64,000 bases of DNA from Nocardia brasiliensis IFM 10847 (GTDB lineage: Bacteria; Actinomycetota; Actinomycetes; Mycobacteriales; Mycobacteriaceae), in NCBI RefSeq assembly GCF_000710915.1, contig NZ_BAUA01000196.1, forward strand, positions 1 to 64,000, in the 5' to 3' direction. Below the pieces are notes generated by a model that saw only the letters and a list, made by a program, of their open reading frames with translations, was not told the origin of the DNA and did no database searches. The translations under genes and the position numbers were made by a program. The first letter of the stretch is position 1; the number at the start of each line of letters is the position of its first letter. Below are positions 24,034 through 32,280 of this stretch, in pieces.

Positions 24034-25986
24034 TCAGGTCAGCTTGGCGGCCAACCTCTTCGCGTTCATGTGGGCGATCGCTTCGATGGAGATCATCGGG
24101 TTGACGCCGGAGGCGGTGGGGAAGCAGGAGCCGTCGGCGACGACGATGTTGGGGACGTCCCAGGTGGCGCCGTCGGGATCGGTTGCGGACAGCTGCGGGG
24201 AGCCGCCCATACGGGCCGAGCCCATGATGTGCAGGGCACCCATCGCACAGCGTCCGGGCGCGTAGCCCGCGGCACGGCACGCGGCGGCGAATTCGGCGTG
24301 TGAGCCGCGGCGACCGGGCTCGTAGTCGACGCCGGCCTGATGGCCGGAGAAGATGCGGCGGGCCCCCGCTGCTTCGAGAATGCTTGCGGCGCCTTCGATC
24401 CCGGTGTGCAGATGTGCGGCGTCGTAGGACGAGAGACGGTAGTTGACGATCGGTTCGCCGGATTTGTCGACGGTGACGGTGCCCGAGTCGCGGTCGCGGG
24501 TGATGATGCCGATCGGTGTGGTGCGGGCGAATTCGAGCAGGGTGCGACGGTGGGCGTCCGCCCCGCGCCATCCCATGAAGCCGAGGGCGAGGCCGGGGTG
24601 CACCGGCCCGGTCTCGTAGATGACGCCGTAGCCGTTGCCGTCGAGATCGGCGTGCTCACGGCAGATTCGGCCCTGCAGCGCGCCCTCCCAACCCCGCAGT
24701 TGCGCCCCGAACACGCCGAACACCGCGGCGGCCGGATGCAGGCGTAGGTGGCGTCCGATGTTCTCGTTGCCCAACCCCGATCGGCGCAATAGCGCGGGCG
24801 TCTGTACCGCGCCCGCGGCGACGACGACGGCGCGGGCCCGCACCTCGATCTGCGACCCGGACTCGGTGATCGCCGAAACGCCTTCGGCGCGACCGTGTGT
24901 CACGTGGATTCGGCGGACGTTCGCGCCGACGACCAGCCGCGCACCGGCGGCGGCCGCGTCAGCGAGCCAGGTCTTGGTGACGGACTGTTTGGCGCCGACA
25001 CGGCAGCCGTAACCGCAAGAACCGCATTCTTTTCCGGCGTCGCAGGCGTCGGTCACGTTGCGCGGCAATGTGTCGACCGCCCAACCGAGCGCTTGTGCGC
25101 CGCGTTCCAGCACGCCGTCGCGGGCCGAGAGCGGCGACCGGGTGTCGGTGACGGCCAGTCGTTGGCTCACCACCTTCAGTGCTCGGTCGAACTCGGTCTC
25201 GGCGAACTGCTCGGCGCCCAGCGCGGCCCATTCCGCGCGGACAGAGTCGGGAGTCGGCAGAGAGGTGCTCCAGTTGACGACCGTGCCGCCGCCCAGACAG
25301 GTACCCGCGACCAGGGTGATCTGCCCCTCCGCGGAACTCGCGCCGGGCGCATAGAGCTGTTCCAGGGCCGCGAGTTCGCCCGCGCCGAAATCCCGGTCGT
25401 CGTAGTAGCTTCCGCGCTCCAACACGATCACGTCCAGGCCCGCTTCGGCCAGCACGGCTGCCGCGGTGCCGCCGCCCGCCCCCGATCCGACGATGACGAC
25501 ATCGCAGGTGAGTGTGGCGTTTTCGGTGTATCGCAAGGGCGTGAGCGCGGGTGCGGGGGCGGTGCCGAGCGGTCCGCTCGGTGCGGGATAGCCGATCTCG
25601 CGCCACAGCGGATTGGTGCCCGCCGGGCCGGGCGTCACGTTGTAGGCCAGCAACGCTGCCTGTTTGAGCGCTTGGAAGATCGCACGCACCGGCCCCAGCC
25701 GGGAATCACCGAGGCGCAGCAGGGCCTGTTCCCGTTCCTGTTGCGACAGTGTGGAAAACCGTCGCGGTCCCGCGCCGAGCAGCAAGCCGGTCAGCCGAGA
25801 ATCCCACCACCCCAACAGCATTGCCAGCTGCTTGCGATCGGCCTCCCGCGGGCTGCGCCGCAACAGCCGGAACACGGTGTCCACCGCCCCGAGCTCGCTC
25901 GCCGACGGCAGCGTCGAACCGTCGCCGGGAACGAAGGTATCGCAGATCATCCGCAGCGCTGCCCGCTGCTCGGCCGTCGGCTCCAT
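24034..25986 (-). CDS. GMC-family oxidoreductase (long-chain alcohol oxidase-like)
   Basis: 650 aa from ATG 25986 behind GGGGAG. The N-terminal 140 residues form a helical domain (gluconate 2-dehydrogenase subunit 3-like, MICDTFVPGDGSTLPSASELGAVD). The FAD Rossmann motif VVIVGSGAGGGTAAAVLAEAGLDVIVLERG starts near residue 170, GTCLGGGTVVNWSTSLPTP is the GMC signature, and CGSCGYGCRVGAKQS is the Cys-rich segment typical of fatty-alcohol-oxidase-type members. The C-terminal GSARMGGS and GVNPMISIEAIA carry the catalytic His/Asn-region pattern (HIMGSARM). Members oxidise alcohols or sterols using FAD. Substrate unknown; it stands alone, divergent from a small gene. Confidence 0.85.
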   Translation of the reverse strand: MEPTAEQRAALRMICDTFVPGDGSTLPSASELGAVDTVFRLLRRSPREADRKQLAMLLGWWDSRLTGLLLGAGPRRFSTLSQQEREQALLRLGDSRLGPVRAIFQALKQAALLAYNVTPGPAGTNPLWREIGYPAPSGPLGTAPAPALTPLRYTENATLTCDVVIVGSGAGGGTAAAVLAEAGLDVIVLERGSYYDDRDFGAGELAALEQLYAPGASSAEGQITLVAGTCLGGGTVVNWSTSLPTPDSVRAEWAALGAEQFAETEFDRALKVVSQRLAVTDTRSPLSARDGVLERGAQALGWAVDTLPRNVTDACDAGKECGSCGYGCRVGAKQSVTKTWLADAAAAGARLVVGANVRRIHVTHGRAEGVSAITESGSQIEVRARAVVVAAGAVQTPALLRRSGLGNENIGRHLRLHPAAAVFGVFGAQLRGWEGALQGRICREHADLDGNGYGVIYETGPVHPGLALGFMGWRGADAHRRTLLEFARTTPIGIITRDRDSGTVTVDKSGEPIVNYRLSSYDAAHLHTGIEGAASILEAAGARRIFSGHQAGVDYEPGRRGSHAEFAAACRAAGYAPGRCAMGALHIMGSARMGGSPQLSATDPDGATWDVPNIVVADGSCFPTASGVNPMISIEAIAHMNAKRLAAKLT

Positions 25987-26387
25987 CCGAATCTCCCCTT
26001 CTCCACTGCCGGACGCAGTTAACCATGCGACGCGTGTGTAGTACCCACTTTGGTCCATATATGCAGGTAGGGATCTTGCAGCAGAAGAATGTAGATTTAC
26101 TTTCCGGTGTGCGGCGAGTGCTTCCGGCAGTGTGCGCCACCGCACGCTCGGACGGTTGCCTGCAGTCCGGTTCGCTGAGCAGACCGGATCGTGGTGTCCG
26201 GGCGGCGTTCCTGACACGCTGCGGATGGATGGCACAGTTCTGGTGCCACTTCGGGAGGGGTGATCAGATGAAGGGGCAGTGGATATCACCGAGGTCAGCG
26301 GGCTGCTGATTTCCGACAACTGCCACACCGACGTGGTGGTCAACTGGTTCATCTGGGCCTGACCCCAGCACATTCCAAGGAGTCGAG
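25987..26387. other. 401-bp intergenic region with a possible micro-ORF
   Basis: Divergent spacer between the GMC oxidoreductase and a small + strand gene. It contains an AT-richer patch (26035-26105) that could hold promoters. Near its right end is a 27-codon frame, GTG 26279 to TGA 26362, whose C-terminal part reads NCHTDVVVNWFIWA. Codon use looks coding, but the AAGGGG ribosome site is only 2 bases from the GTG. A well-placed GGGAGGGG upstream instead serves an ATG (26268) whose frame closes after 13 codons. Confidence 0.4.
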
Positions 26388-26717
26388 ATGGAATTTCCAC
26401 TCTTGCAGGGCGCTGGAGAAGTGCCCGAGGTCGACAGCGTCCGAACCGTCGCCCTGTACGAACCCGGGTCCGGCCGAATCATCCACCAGCACATCGCGGT
26501 CGTCTTCGCCGGTGGACGCGACCTCCCTGAGGCGGAGGCGATCGAAGCCGCCCGCCGCAGCGCCGCCGAGGCCGGTCACCGCACGAAGGACCTGAAGGTC
26601 GCCGTCGGCACCAGCCCCGACACCCTCCGCGGCGCCCACCGAATCGACACCGCCACCGGCGCATTCGTCCGCATCCCGAATCCTGTTCCTGGACAACGTG
26701 GCCCGTCTACGTCCTGA
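26388..26717 (+). CDS. Small conserved-looking protein of unknown function
   Basis: 109 aa from ATG 26388 with a strong AAGGAG ribosome site 6 bases upstream. The sequence is soluble and mixed alpha/beta (VRTVALYEPGSGRIIHQHIAVVF, then a helix LPEAEAIEAARRSAAEAGH), with no signal peptide, Cys pair or metal motif. It lies 25 bp after the possible micro-ORF and converges with the hydrolase gene. I do not recognise the family. Confidence 0.6.
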   Translation: MEFPLLQGAGEVPEVDSVRTVALYEPGSGRIIHQHIAVVFAGGRDLPEAEAIEAARRSAAEAGHRTKDLKVAVGTSPDTLRGAHRIDTATGAFVRIPNPVPGQRGPSTS

Positions 26718-26751
26718 CCGATCGCCGACCTGGAGTGAACGCGATGGTGGA

Positions 26752-27663
26752 TCAGCGCACAGTCTCGGCGTGGTCGAGGATGACCTGTTGTGCGAGGGCC
26801 CACGCCGAGGAGGTGGCGTCGGCGAATTCGCCGTGCCCCGTGCCCGGCAGCAGCCGCAGGTCGGCACTGTTGCCCGCGCGTCTGGCCGCGTTCACATAAC
26901 GGCGGCTTTGTTCCGGAGCCACGACGGTGTCGGCGTCGCCGTGCAAGGCGGTGATGCGTACGCCGGTCGGGAGATGAGCGATGGGGGAGGCGTATCGGTA
27001 GCGTTCGGGGACCTCGCTGGGCGAGCCGCCGAGGAGTTTCCGGACGAATCCGTCGCGCCCTTTGGTGACGGCGTATTCGGGATCGAGCACCGCGGACATG
27101 AGGGTGGCACTGCGGATTCGCAGCGCCTTGGGCTCGGGCGACCGCTGGAACCGGCCGGCCACCCAGGCGGCCAGATGACCGCCCGCCGAGTGCCCGGCGA
27201 CTTGAATCCGCTGTAGGTCCAGCGCATTACCCGACTGCTGCTGCACGGTGGTGGCGAGCGCGAGAACCGCGTCCGCGACGTCGGTGAGGGTGACCGGCCA
27301 GCCGCCCGCACCGTTGACCCGGCGGTATTCGATGTTCCACACCGCCACCCCGTTCTCCGCCAAAGCCGTTGACTGTGCGTCGAATTGGGTGAGCGTTCGA
27401 TTCTGCGACCAGCCGCCGCCGTGGATCAACACCACGACCGGAAACGGGCCGGGTCCGGTGCGCGGCAGATAGAGCTCGCCGAAACAGTCCGGCGCAGTGT
27501 CGTACGCGATGCGCAACGGCCGGTCCGGGGTGGCGGCAACAATGCCGGAACTGATCATGGCCGGTGCGATGGGTTCACGCGGCCCGTACGCGATCCCCAG
27601 GGTGACCAGCGCGGCCAAGACGGCAACGACTAGTCGGCGGACTCGCCGCGGGCCGAACACCAT
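26752..27663 (-). CDS. Exported alpha/beta hydrolase (carboxylesterase, BD-FAE type)
   Basis: 303 aa from ATG 27663 behind AGGAGG. An N-terminal basic/hydrophobic segment (RRVRRLVVAVLAALVTLGIAYG) is a signal peptide or anchor. Catalytic features are the oxyanion motif VVVLIHGGGWSQN near residue 78, nucleophile GHSAGG (Ser near 157), Asp in LHGDADTVV and His in GTGHGEF. This is the layout of BD-FAE/Hsl-like esterases that deacylate small acyl esters. No neighbour shares its direction closely, and the substrate is unknown. Confidence 0.8.
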   Translation of the reverse strand: MVFGPRRVRRLVVAVLAALVTLGIAYGPREPIAPAMISSGIVAATPDRPLRIAYDTAPDCFGELYLPRTGPGPFPVVVLIHGGGWSQNRTLTQFDAQSTALAENGVAVWNIEYRRVNGAGGWPVTLTDVADAVLALATTVQQQSGNALDLQRIQVAGHSAGGHLAAWVAGRFQRSPEPKALRIRSATLMSAVLDPEYAVTKGRDGFVRKLLGGSPSEVPERYRYASPIAHLPTGVRITALHGDADTVVAPEQSRRYVNAARRAGNSADLRLLPGTGHGEFADATSSAWALAQQVILDHAETVR

Positions 27664-27853
27664 GATGGCCGGCACCTCCTCTTCCCTGGCGCATCGCCGC
27701 CACCCTACTGGCCGCCGGTGTCCGATATGGCAGGCAACGGACAACAGGTGTCGACCGTCACTCCAGGGCGCGCGCCGACCGGGTTCAGCGCATGATCGAG
27801 GGGCTGCCCATACGTGGCCGCGAGACAAGGACTCGGCGAAAGCGAGTGAATGC

Positions 27854-28525
27854 ATGGACCGGAGAATCCACAGTTGGCGCACCGTGTCGGTGGTGGCGGC
27901 CGCGGTCGCGCTGGCCGGCGCGGTGTCGTACTGCGGTTCGGCGGCCGCCGAACCGATCGCACCGGCAGGCTGTGCGACGCCGGACTTGTGGACCGTGCCC
28001 ACCCGACCGGCGGAATCTCTGACGATGATCGTCGCGTACAGCTTCGGATATCGGAGTCCGGCCGATCCGTCCAGCGGTGACCACGAACCGGGACCGGTCA
28101 ACGAGGCGCTGGCCGACGCGGTCGTCGCCGCGCGGGGTACGCGCGACATCCCGGTGTTCGCGCAGTCGGAGATCGCGGCGGTACTGCGGTCCCGGTATGC
28201 CATGCACGATGTGATCAGCATCGACGGCGACACGAATCCGGACGGTTCGCCGATCTATCTGTCCACCGAGGGCGTCGCCGCGAAGGTCGCCGCGTTGCGC
28301 GGTAGTGCTCGTGACACCGACATCGCGGGTGTTGTCGCGTTCCGCGATCACCTGTGGCGCGCAACTCGTACAACGTCGGCGGCCGGTTTCACAGCCGGAG
28401 CACCGGCCGACGTTGCGATGCCCGACCGATACGACCCCCGGTCGGCCCAGCCCTGGACCACCGGCCCGGAACGCTATCTGCCCGTCGACTACGCGGGAAG
28501 GCTGAAATTCCTGATGTGCCGATAG
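27854..28525 (+). CDS. Secreted hypothetical protein
   Basis: 223 aa from ATG 27854; no strong ribosome site. Residues 1-36 form a signal peptide (RRIHSWRTVSVVAAAVALAGAVSYCGSAAA). The mature region contains LTMIVAYSFGYRSP, NEALADAVVAARG and DIAGVVAFRDHLWRA. These vaguely recall DUF218/YdcF-type exported proteins, but the defining motifs are not clear enough to call. Divergent from the hydrolase and followed by another exported protein of unknown function. Confidence 0.5.
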   Translation: MDRRIHSWRTVSVVAAAVALAGAVSYCGSAAAEPIAPAGCATPDLWTVPTRPAESLTMIVAYSFGYRSPADPSSGDHEPGPVNEALADAVVAARGTRDIPVFAQSEIAAVLRSRYAMHDVISIDGDTNPDGSPIYLSTEGVAAKVAALRGSARDTDIAGVVAFRDHLWRATRTTSAAGFTAGAPADVAMPDRYDPRSAQPWTTGPERYLPVDYAGRLKFLMCR

Positions 28526-28667
28526 CGGCAGCGCCGTCGATTGCCCCGCTGTCGAGCCCGGCCCCGCCGAACACTCCGGCGCCGCCGCAGTTGCGGCGGA
28601 TCACGGCCGGGGTGCTGGAAAATATGCCGTCCGGAAGTTTACGCGGTGCATACGAAAGGGGCAGGGC

Positions 28668-29363
28668 ATGCTTCCCTCGGCAGATGTCGTCGGCATCGTC
28701 GCGCAGCGGGCGAGACCTCGGCGAGCTCGGCGTTACCTCTCGGTCGCAACGCTTCTCGCGCTGTGCATCGGACTTCTGGTGGTACCTACGGTCTTCGCTT
28801 CGGCAGATTCGCTGCCCACAGCGCCGAAACTCTGCACAGCCGAGGAAGAGAAGTCCGGCGACGCTGAAACGATCGACAGTTGCCAGCGGAGAAGGCTCGA
28901 CAGCGCGATCGCCCGCTATGACGCATTGCCGGAATCGGCCAAATTTTCGCCTTTCGAGGTCAAAGGTGACATGAAGGCGCCGTCCAAACCCAGGGACGCT
29001 CAGTCCGCGGCCAATCCTCGCTTATATGAGGCATGGGCAAAGGACGTGAACTTCAGTGTGTGTCGATACGTCGCGATGAACGGCGGCGAGCTTTGTGGCT
29101 ACGAGGAATGTGCGAGCGGCGATAACGTGCTGAAATCCGGGCTGTGCGACGCGTTGAGTGGTGGCTATCCCGAGGATGGTAAACAGCACGATGATGACAA
29201 GCTGCCCGAGGATCTCCTGGATCTGAAAACAACCACTGAAGACGTCGTGTTCGCCGCCGGCGCAGTGGATACCAGCGGCAGCTCGGCGGAAAGCCGGATC
29301 GCCGCGAACACGGCCGAAGCGGCCGCGGTCGCGGCGCAACGCGCGCTCGGCTGGCTTTCCTGA
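28668..29363 (+). CDS. Membrane-anchored or secreted Cys-containing hypothetical protein
   Basis: 231 aa from ATG 28668 behind AAAGGGGCAGG. A basic stretch (ARPRRARRY) precedes a single hydrophobic helix (LSVATLLALCIGLLVVPTVFA), with cleavage possible after FASA. The exported part has about six cysteines (KLCTAEEE, DSCQRR, SVCRYV, LCGYEEC, GLCDAL), suggesting disulfides, then an Asp-rich loop and a helical Ala-rich tail. Unknown family. Convergent with the succinic-semialdehyde dehydrogenase gene. Confidence 0.55.
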   Translation: MLPSADVVGIVAQRARPRRARRYLSVATLLALCIGLLVVPTVFASADSLPTAPKLCTAEEEKSGDAETIDSCQRRRLDSAIARYDALPESAKFSPFEVKGDMKAPSKPRDAQSAANPRLYEAWAKDVNFSVCRYVAMNGGELCGYEECASGDNVLKSGLCDALSGGYPEDGKQHDDDKLPEDLLDLKTTTEDVVFAAGAVDTSGSSAESRIAANTAEAAAVAAQRALGWLS

Positions 29364-29386
29364 CCCTTCAGCTCACGGCCGGGCTC

Positions 29387-30841
29387 TCAGCGCAATGCGA
29401 GGTATTTGGTTTCGAGGTACTCCTCGATACCTTCGGTGCCCGCCTCGCGGCCCAGACCGGATTGCTTCATGCCGCCGAAGGGGGCCGCGACGTCGGAGAC
29501 GATGCCGCGGTTGACGCCGACCATGCCGGACTCGACCGCTTCGGCGACACGAAAGGCTCGGTCCAGATCTTTGGTGTAAATGTAAGCAGCCAAGCCGAAT
29601 TCGGTGTCGTTCGCGGCCTCGACCCCTTCGGCTTCGCCTTCGAAACCCGTGATCGCGGCGACCGGGCCGAAGACCTCCTCGCGCAGGATACGGGCGTCGG
29701 CGGGGACATCGGCGAGGACCGTGGGCGCGTAGAAGTAGCCCTCGCCGGGCAGGCTGTGGCCGCCGGTGGTGACGACGGCTCCCTTCGCGACGGCGTCGAG
29801 TACCAAGTCGGACACCGTGTTTCGCTGTCGCTCGTTGATCAGCGGCCCCACTTGGACACCGTCGAGGTGACCGGGACCGATCTTCAGCGCGAGCATGCGG
29901 GCGGTGAGCTTCGCGGTGAATTCCGCGCGCACCGCGTTGTCGACGTGGAAGCGGTTGGCCGCGGTGCACGCCTCACCGATATTGCGCATTTTGGCCGCCA
30001 TCGCGCCGTCCACCGCCTCGTCGAGGTCCGCGTCGGCGAACACCACGAAGGGGGCGTTGCCGCCGAGTTCCATGGACGTGCGCAGCATCCGGTCGGCGGA
30101 TCGGGCGAGTAGAAGCTTGCCCACGGCGGTGGAACCGGTGAAGGTGACCTTGCGCAGGCGCGGGTCGGCGAGCAGGGGGCCGGTCAGTTCGGCCGCGCGC
30201 GAGGTCGGCAGGATCGACAGCACGCCCGGCGGCAAGCCGGCCTCGGCGAACATCTGTCCGAGCAGCAGCATGGTGAGCGGAGTTTCGGGGGCGGGCTTGA
30301 CCACCATGGTGCAGCCGGCGGCGAGCGCGGGCGCGATCTTGCGGGTGCCCATCGCGAGCGGAAAGTTCCACGGCGTGATCGCCAGCGTGGGGCCGACGGG
30401 CTGTTTGGTCACCAGGATCCGGCCGTTGCCGGAGGGCGAATGGGTGTAGCGGCCGTGTACGCGCACCGCTTCTTCGGCGAACCAACGCAGGAACTCGGCG
30501 CCGTAGGCAACCTCACCGTGGCTCTCCGCCAACGGTTTTCCCATCTCCGAGGTCATCAGCAAGGCGAAATCGTCGCGCCGCTGCAGTACCAGTTCCCAAG
30601 CCCGGTGCAGGATTTCGGCGCGTTCTCGGGAAGGCCGCGCCGCCCAGTCGCGCTGCGCCGCCGCGGCGGCGTCGAGCGCGGCCACCCCGTCGGCGACCGT
30701 GGCGTCGGCCACCTCGGCGAGCACCGCACCGGTCGCCGGATCGTGCACCGGGAACGTGGCGGCGTCAGCGGCCGCCACCTGCCGTCCGGCGAGCCACAGC
30801 CCGGTCGGCACCTCGTCGAGCAGGGCGGTTCGGTCACGCAT
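29387..30841 (-). CDS. gabD: Succinic-semialdehyde dehydrogenase
   Basis: 484 aa aldehyde dehydrogenase. The N-terminal NAD(P)-binding core includes TPWNFPLAMGTRKIAPALAAG and FTGSTAVGK; the general base Glu is in MELGGNAPF and the nucleophile Cys in NIGEACTAANRF. The C-terminal PFGGMKQSGLGREAGTEGIEEYLETKY is typical of GabD-type SSADHs. It oxidises succinic semialdehyde to succinate, the last step of GABA degradation. Its ATG overlaps the end of gabT by 8 bp, so the two are cotranslated. This is the terminal gene of the leftward operon. Confidence 0.9.
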   Translation of the reverse strand: MRDRTALLDEVPTGLWLAGRQVAAADAATFPVHDPATGAVLAEVADATVADGVAALDAAAAAQRDWAARPSRERAEILHRAWELVLQRRDDFALLMTSEMGKPLAESHGEVAYGAEFLRWFAEEAVRVHGRYTHSPSGNGRILVTKQPVGPTLAITPWNFPLAMGTRKIAPALAAGCTMVVKPAPETPLTMLLLGQMFAEAGLPPGVLSILPTSRAAELTGPLLADPRLRKVTFTGSTAVGKLLLARSADRMLRTSMELGGNAPFVVFADADLDEAVDGAMAAKMRNIGEACTAANRFHVDNAVRAEFTAKLTARMLALKIGPGHLDGVQVGPLINERQRNTVSDLVLDAVAKGAVVTTGGHSLPGEGYFYAPTVLADVPADARILREEVFGPVAAITGFEGEAEGVEAANDTEFGLAAYIYTKDLDRAFRVAEAVESGMVGVNRGIVSDVAAPFGGMKQSGLGREAGTEGIEEYLETKYLALR

Positions 30842-32201
30842 CGTTGTTTCTCCTGGTGGTCGCGGGGGCTCGGTCGCGCAACACCTCGGCGAGCACCTCG
30901 ATGCCGTCGGCGAGCAGCTCGTCGTCGATGATCAGCGGCGGCAGCAATCGGATCACGTTGCCGTAGGTGCCGCAGGCGAGCAGTAGCACGCCGCGCGAAA
31001 GCGCTTGGGCGACAATTTCTTTGGTCAGCAACGGATCCGGCTCCGTAGTGCCCGGACGGACGATTTCGAGGGCGAGCATCGCACCGCGTCCGCGCACCTC
31101 GCCGATCACGTCGACCTGCGCCGCCAGTGCGCGCAACCGTGGCAGCACCGCGGCTTCGATGGCCCGGGCCCGGGCGGGCAGATCGAGCTCGCGCATGGTC
31201 GCGATGGTGGCGAGCGCGGCCGCGCAGGCCACCGGGTTCCCACCGTAGGTTCCGCCGAGTCCACCCGGATGCACCGCGTCGAGCAGCTCGGCCCGTCCGG
31301 TGACGGCCGCGAGCGGCATACCGCCCGCGATGCCTTTGGCCATGGTGACGATGTCGGGCACGACGCCTTCGTGCTCGCTGGCGAACCAGGAGCCGGTGCG
31401 GGCGAAGCCCGTCTGCACCTCGTCGGCGATGAACACGATGCCGTTGCGCGCCGCCCAATCCGACAGGGCCGCAAGAAAACCGGGGGCCGGAACGATGAAG
31501 CCGCCCTCGCCCTGGATCGGTTCGATGATGAGCGCGGCCACCGCGTCGGCGCCGAGCTGCACCTCGATCCGGGAGATCGCGCGCCGCGCGGCCGCCGCGC
31601 CCGACAGGCCGCCGTCGCGATAGGGATACGACATCGGCATCCGGTAGATCTCCGGCGCGAACGGGCCGAAATTCGCCTTGTAGGGCTGGTTCTTCGCGGT
31701 GAGCGCCATCGTCAGGTTGGTGCGGCCGTGATAGGCGTGATCGAACGCGACGACCGCGCTGCGCCCGGTGGCCAAGCGCGCCACCTTGATCGCGTTCTCG
31801 ACCGCCTCGGCGCCGGAGTTGAACAGCACGGAGCGTTTCTCGTGCCGTCCGGGTGTCAGTGCGGCTAGTTGCTCGGCGACCTGTATATAACCCTCGTACG
31901 GCGTGACCATGAAACAGGTGTGGGTGAAACGTGCGGCTTGGTCGGCGATCGCGGCGGTGACGGCCGGGTGGGCGGCGCCGACACTGGTGACGGCGATCCC
32001 GGAACCGAGGTCGATCAACGAGTTTCCGTCGACATCGACGATGACGCCACCGTCGGCGTCGGCCGCGTAGACCGGCACCGAGGATCCGACTCCGGCGGCC
32101 ACCACGGCCGAGCGGCGGGCGGCGAGCGCCGCCGACCTCGGGCCCGGCAGGGCGGTGACGAGTTTGCGCTGCTGCGCTAAACGGTGGGCGATATCGAGCA
32201 T
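30834..32201 (-). CDS. gabT: 4-aminobutyrate (GABA) aminotransferase
   Basis: 455 aa class III PLP aminotransferase from ATG 32201 behind GGGAG. Conserved features are DLGSGIAVTSVGAAHP, VLFNSGAEAVENAIKVAR, FDHAYHGRTNLTMALT, IEPIQGEGGFIVP, FIADEVQTGFARTG (PLP Asp) and VTMAKGIAGGMPLAAVTG (Schiff-base Lys). The wording GxGGTYGGNPVACAAAL matches GabT. It converts GABA plus 2-oxoglutarate to succinic semialdehyde plus glutamate, feeding GabD encoded by the overlapping gene. A GGGGCA/TGCCCC stem (32231-32257) precedes it in the spacer after the permease gene and might tune expression within the operon. Confidence 0.9.
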   Translation of the reverse strand: MLDIAHRLAQQRKLVTALPGPRSAALAARRSAVVAAGVGSSVPVYAADADGGVIVDVDGNSLIDLGSGIAVTSVGAAHPAVTAAIADQAARFTHTCFMVTPYEGYIQVAEQLAALTPGRHEKRSVLFNSGAEAVENAIKVARLATGRSAVVAFDHAYHGRTNLTMALTAKNQPYKANFGPFAPEIYRMPMSYPYRDGGLSGAAAARRAISRIEVQLGADAVAALIIEPIQGEGGFIVPAPGFLAALSDWAARNGIVFIADEVQTGFARTGSWFASEHEGVVPDIVTMAKGIAGGMPLAAVTGRAELLDAVHPGGLGGTYGGNPVACAAALATIATMRELDLPARARAIEAAVLPRLRALAAQVDVIGEVRGRGAMLALEIVRPGTTEPDPLLTKEIVAQALSRGVLLLACGTYGNVIRLLPPLIIDDELLADGIEVLAEVLRDRAPATTRRNNDA

Positions 32202-32280
32202 CGAAGACTCCCTAACGGGTCGAGTTGTCTGGGGCACTCCGAATAGAGTTCTGCCCCGTGCGGTGCAGGTGGTGCCGGCG

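Noticed and set aside
26752..27663. Alpha/beta hydrolase as the missing kynurenine formamidase
   Set aside because: It has an export signal, lies 14 kb from the TDO-like operon on its own, and its HGGGW motif is common to many esterases.
32231..32257. GGGGCA/TGCCCC stem as a terminator between permease and gabT
   Set aside because: Short stem, 15-base loop, no U-tract, and it lies inside what looks like one operon; noted only with gabT.
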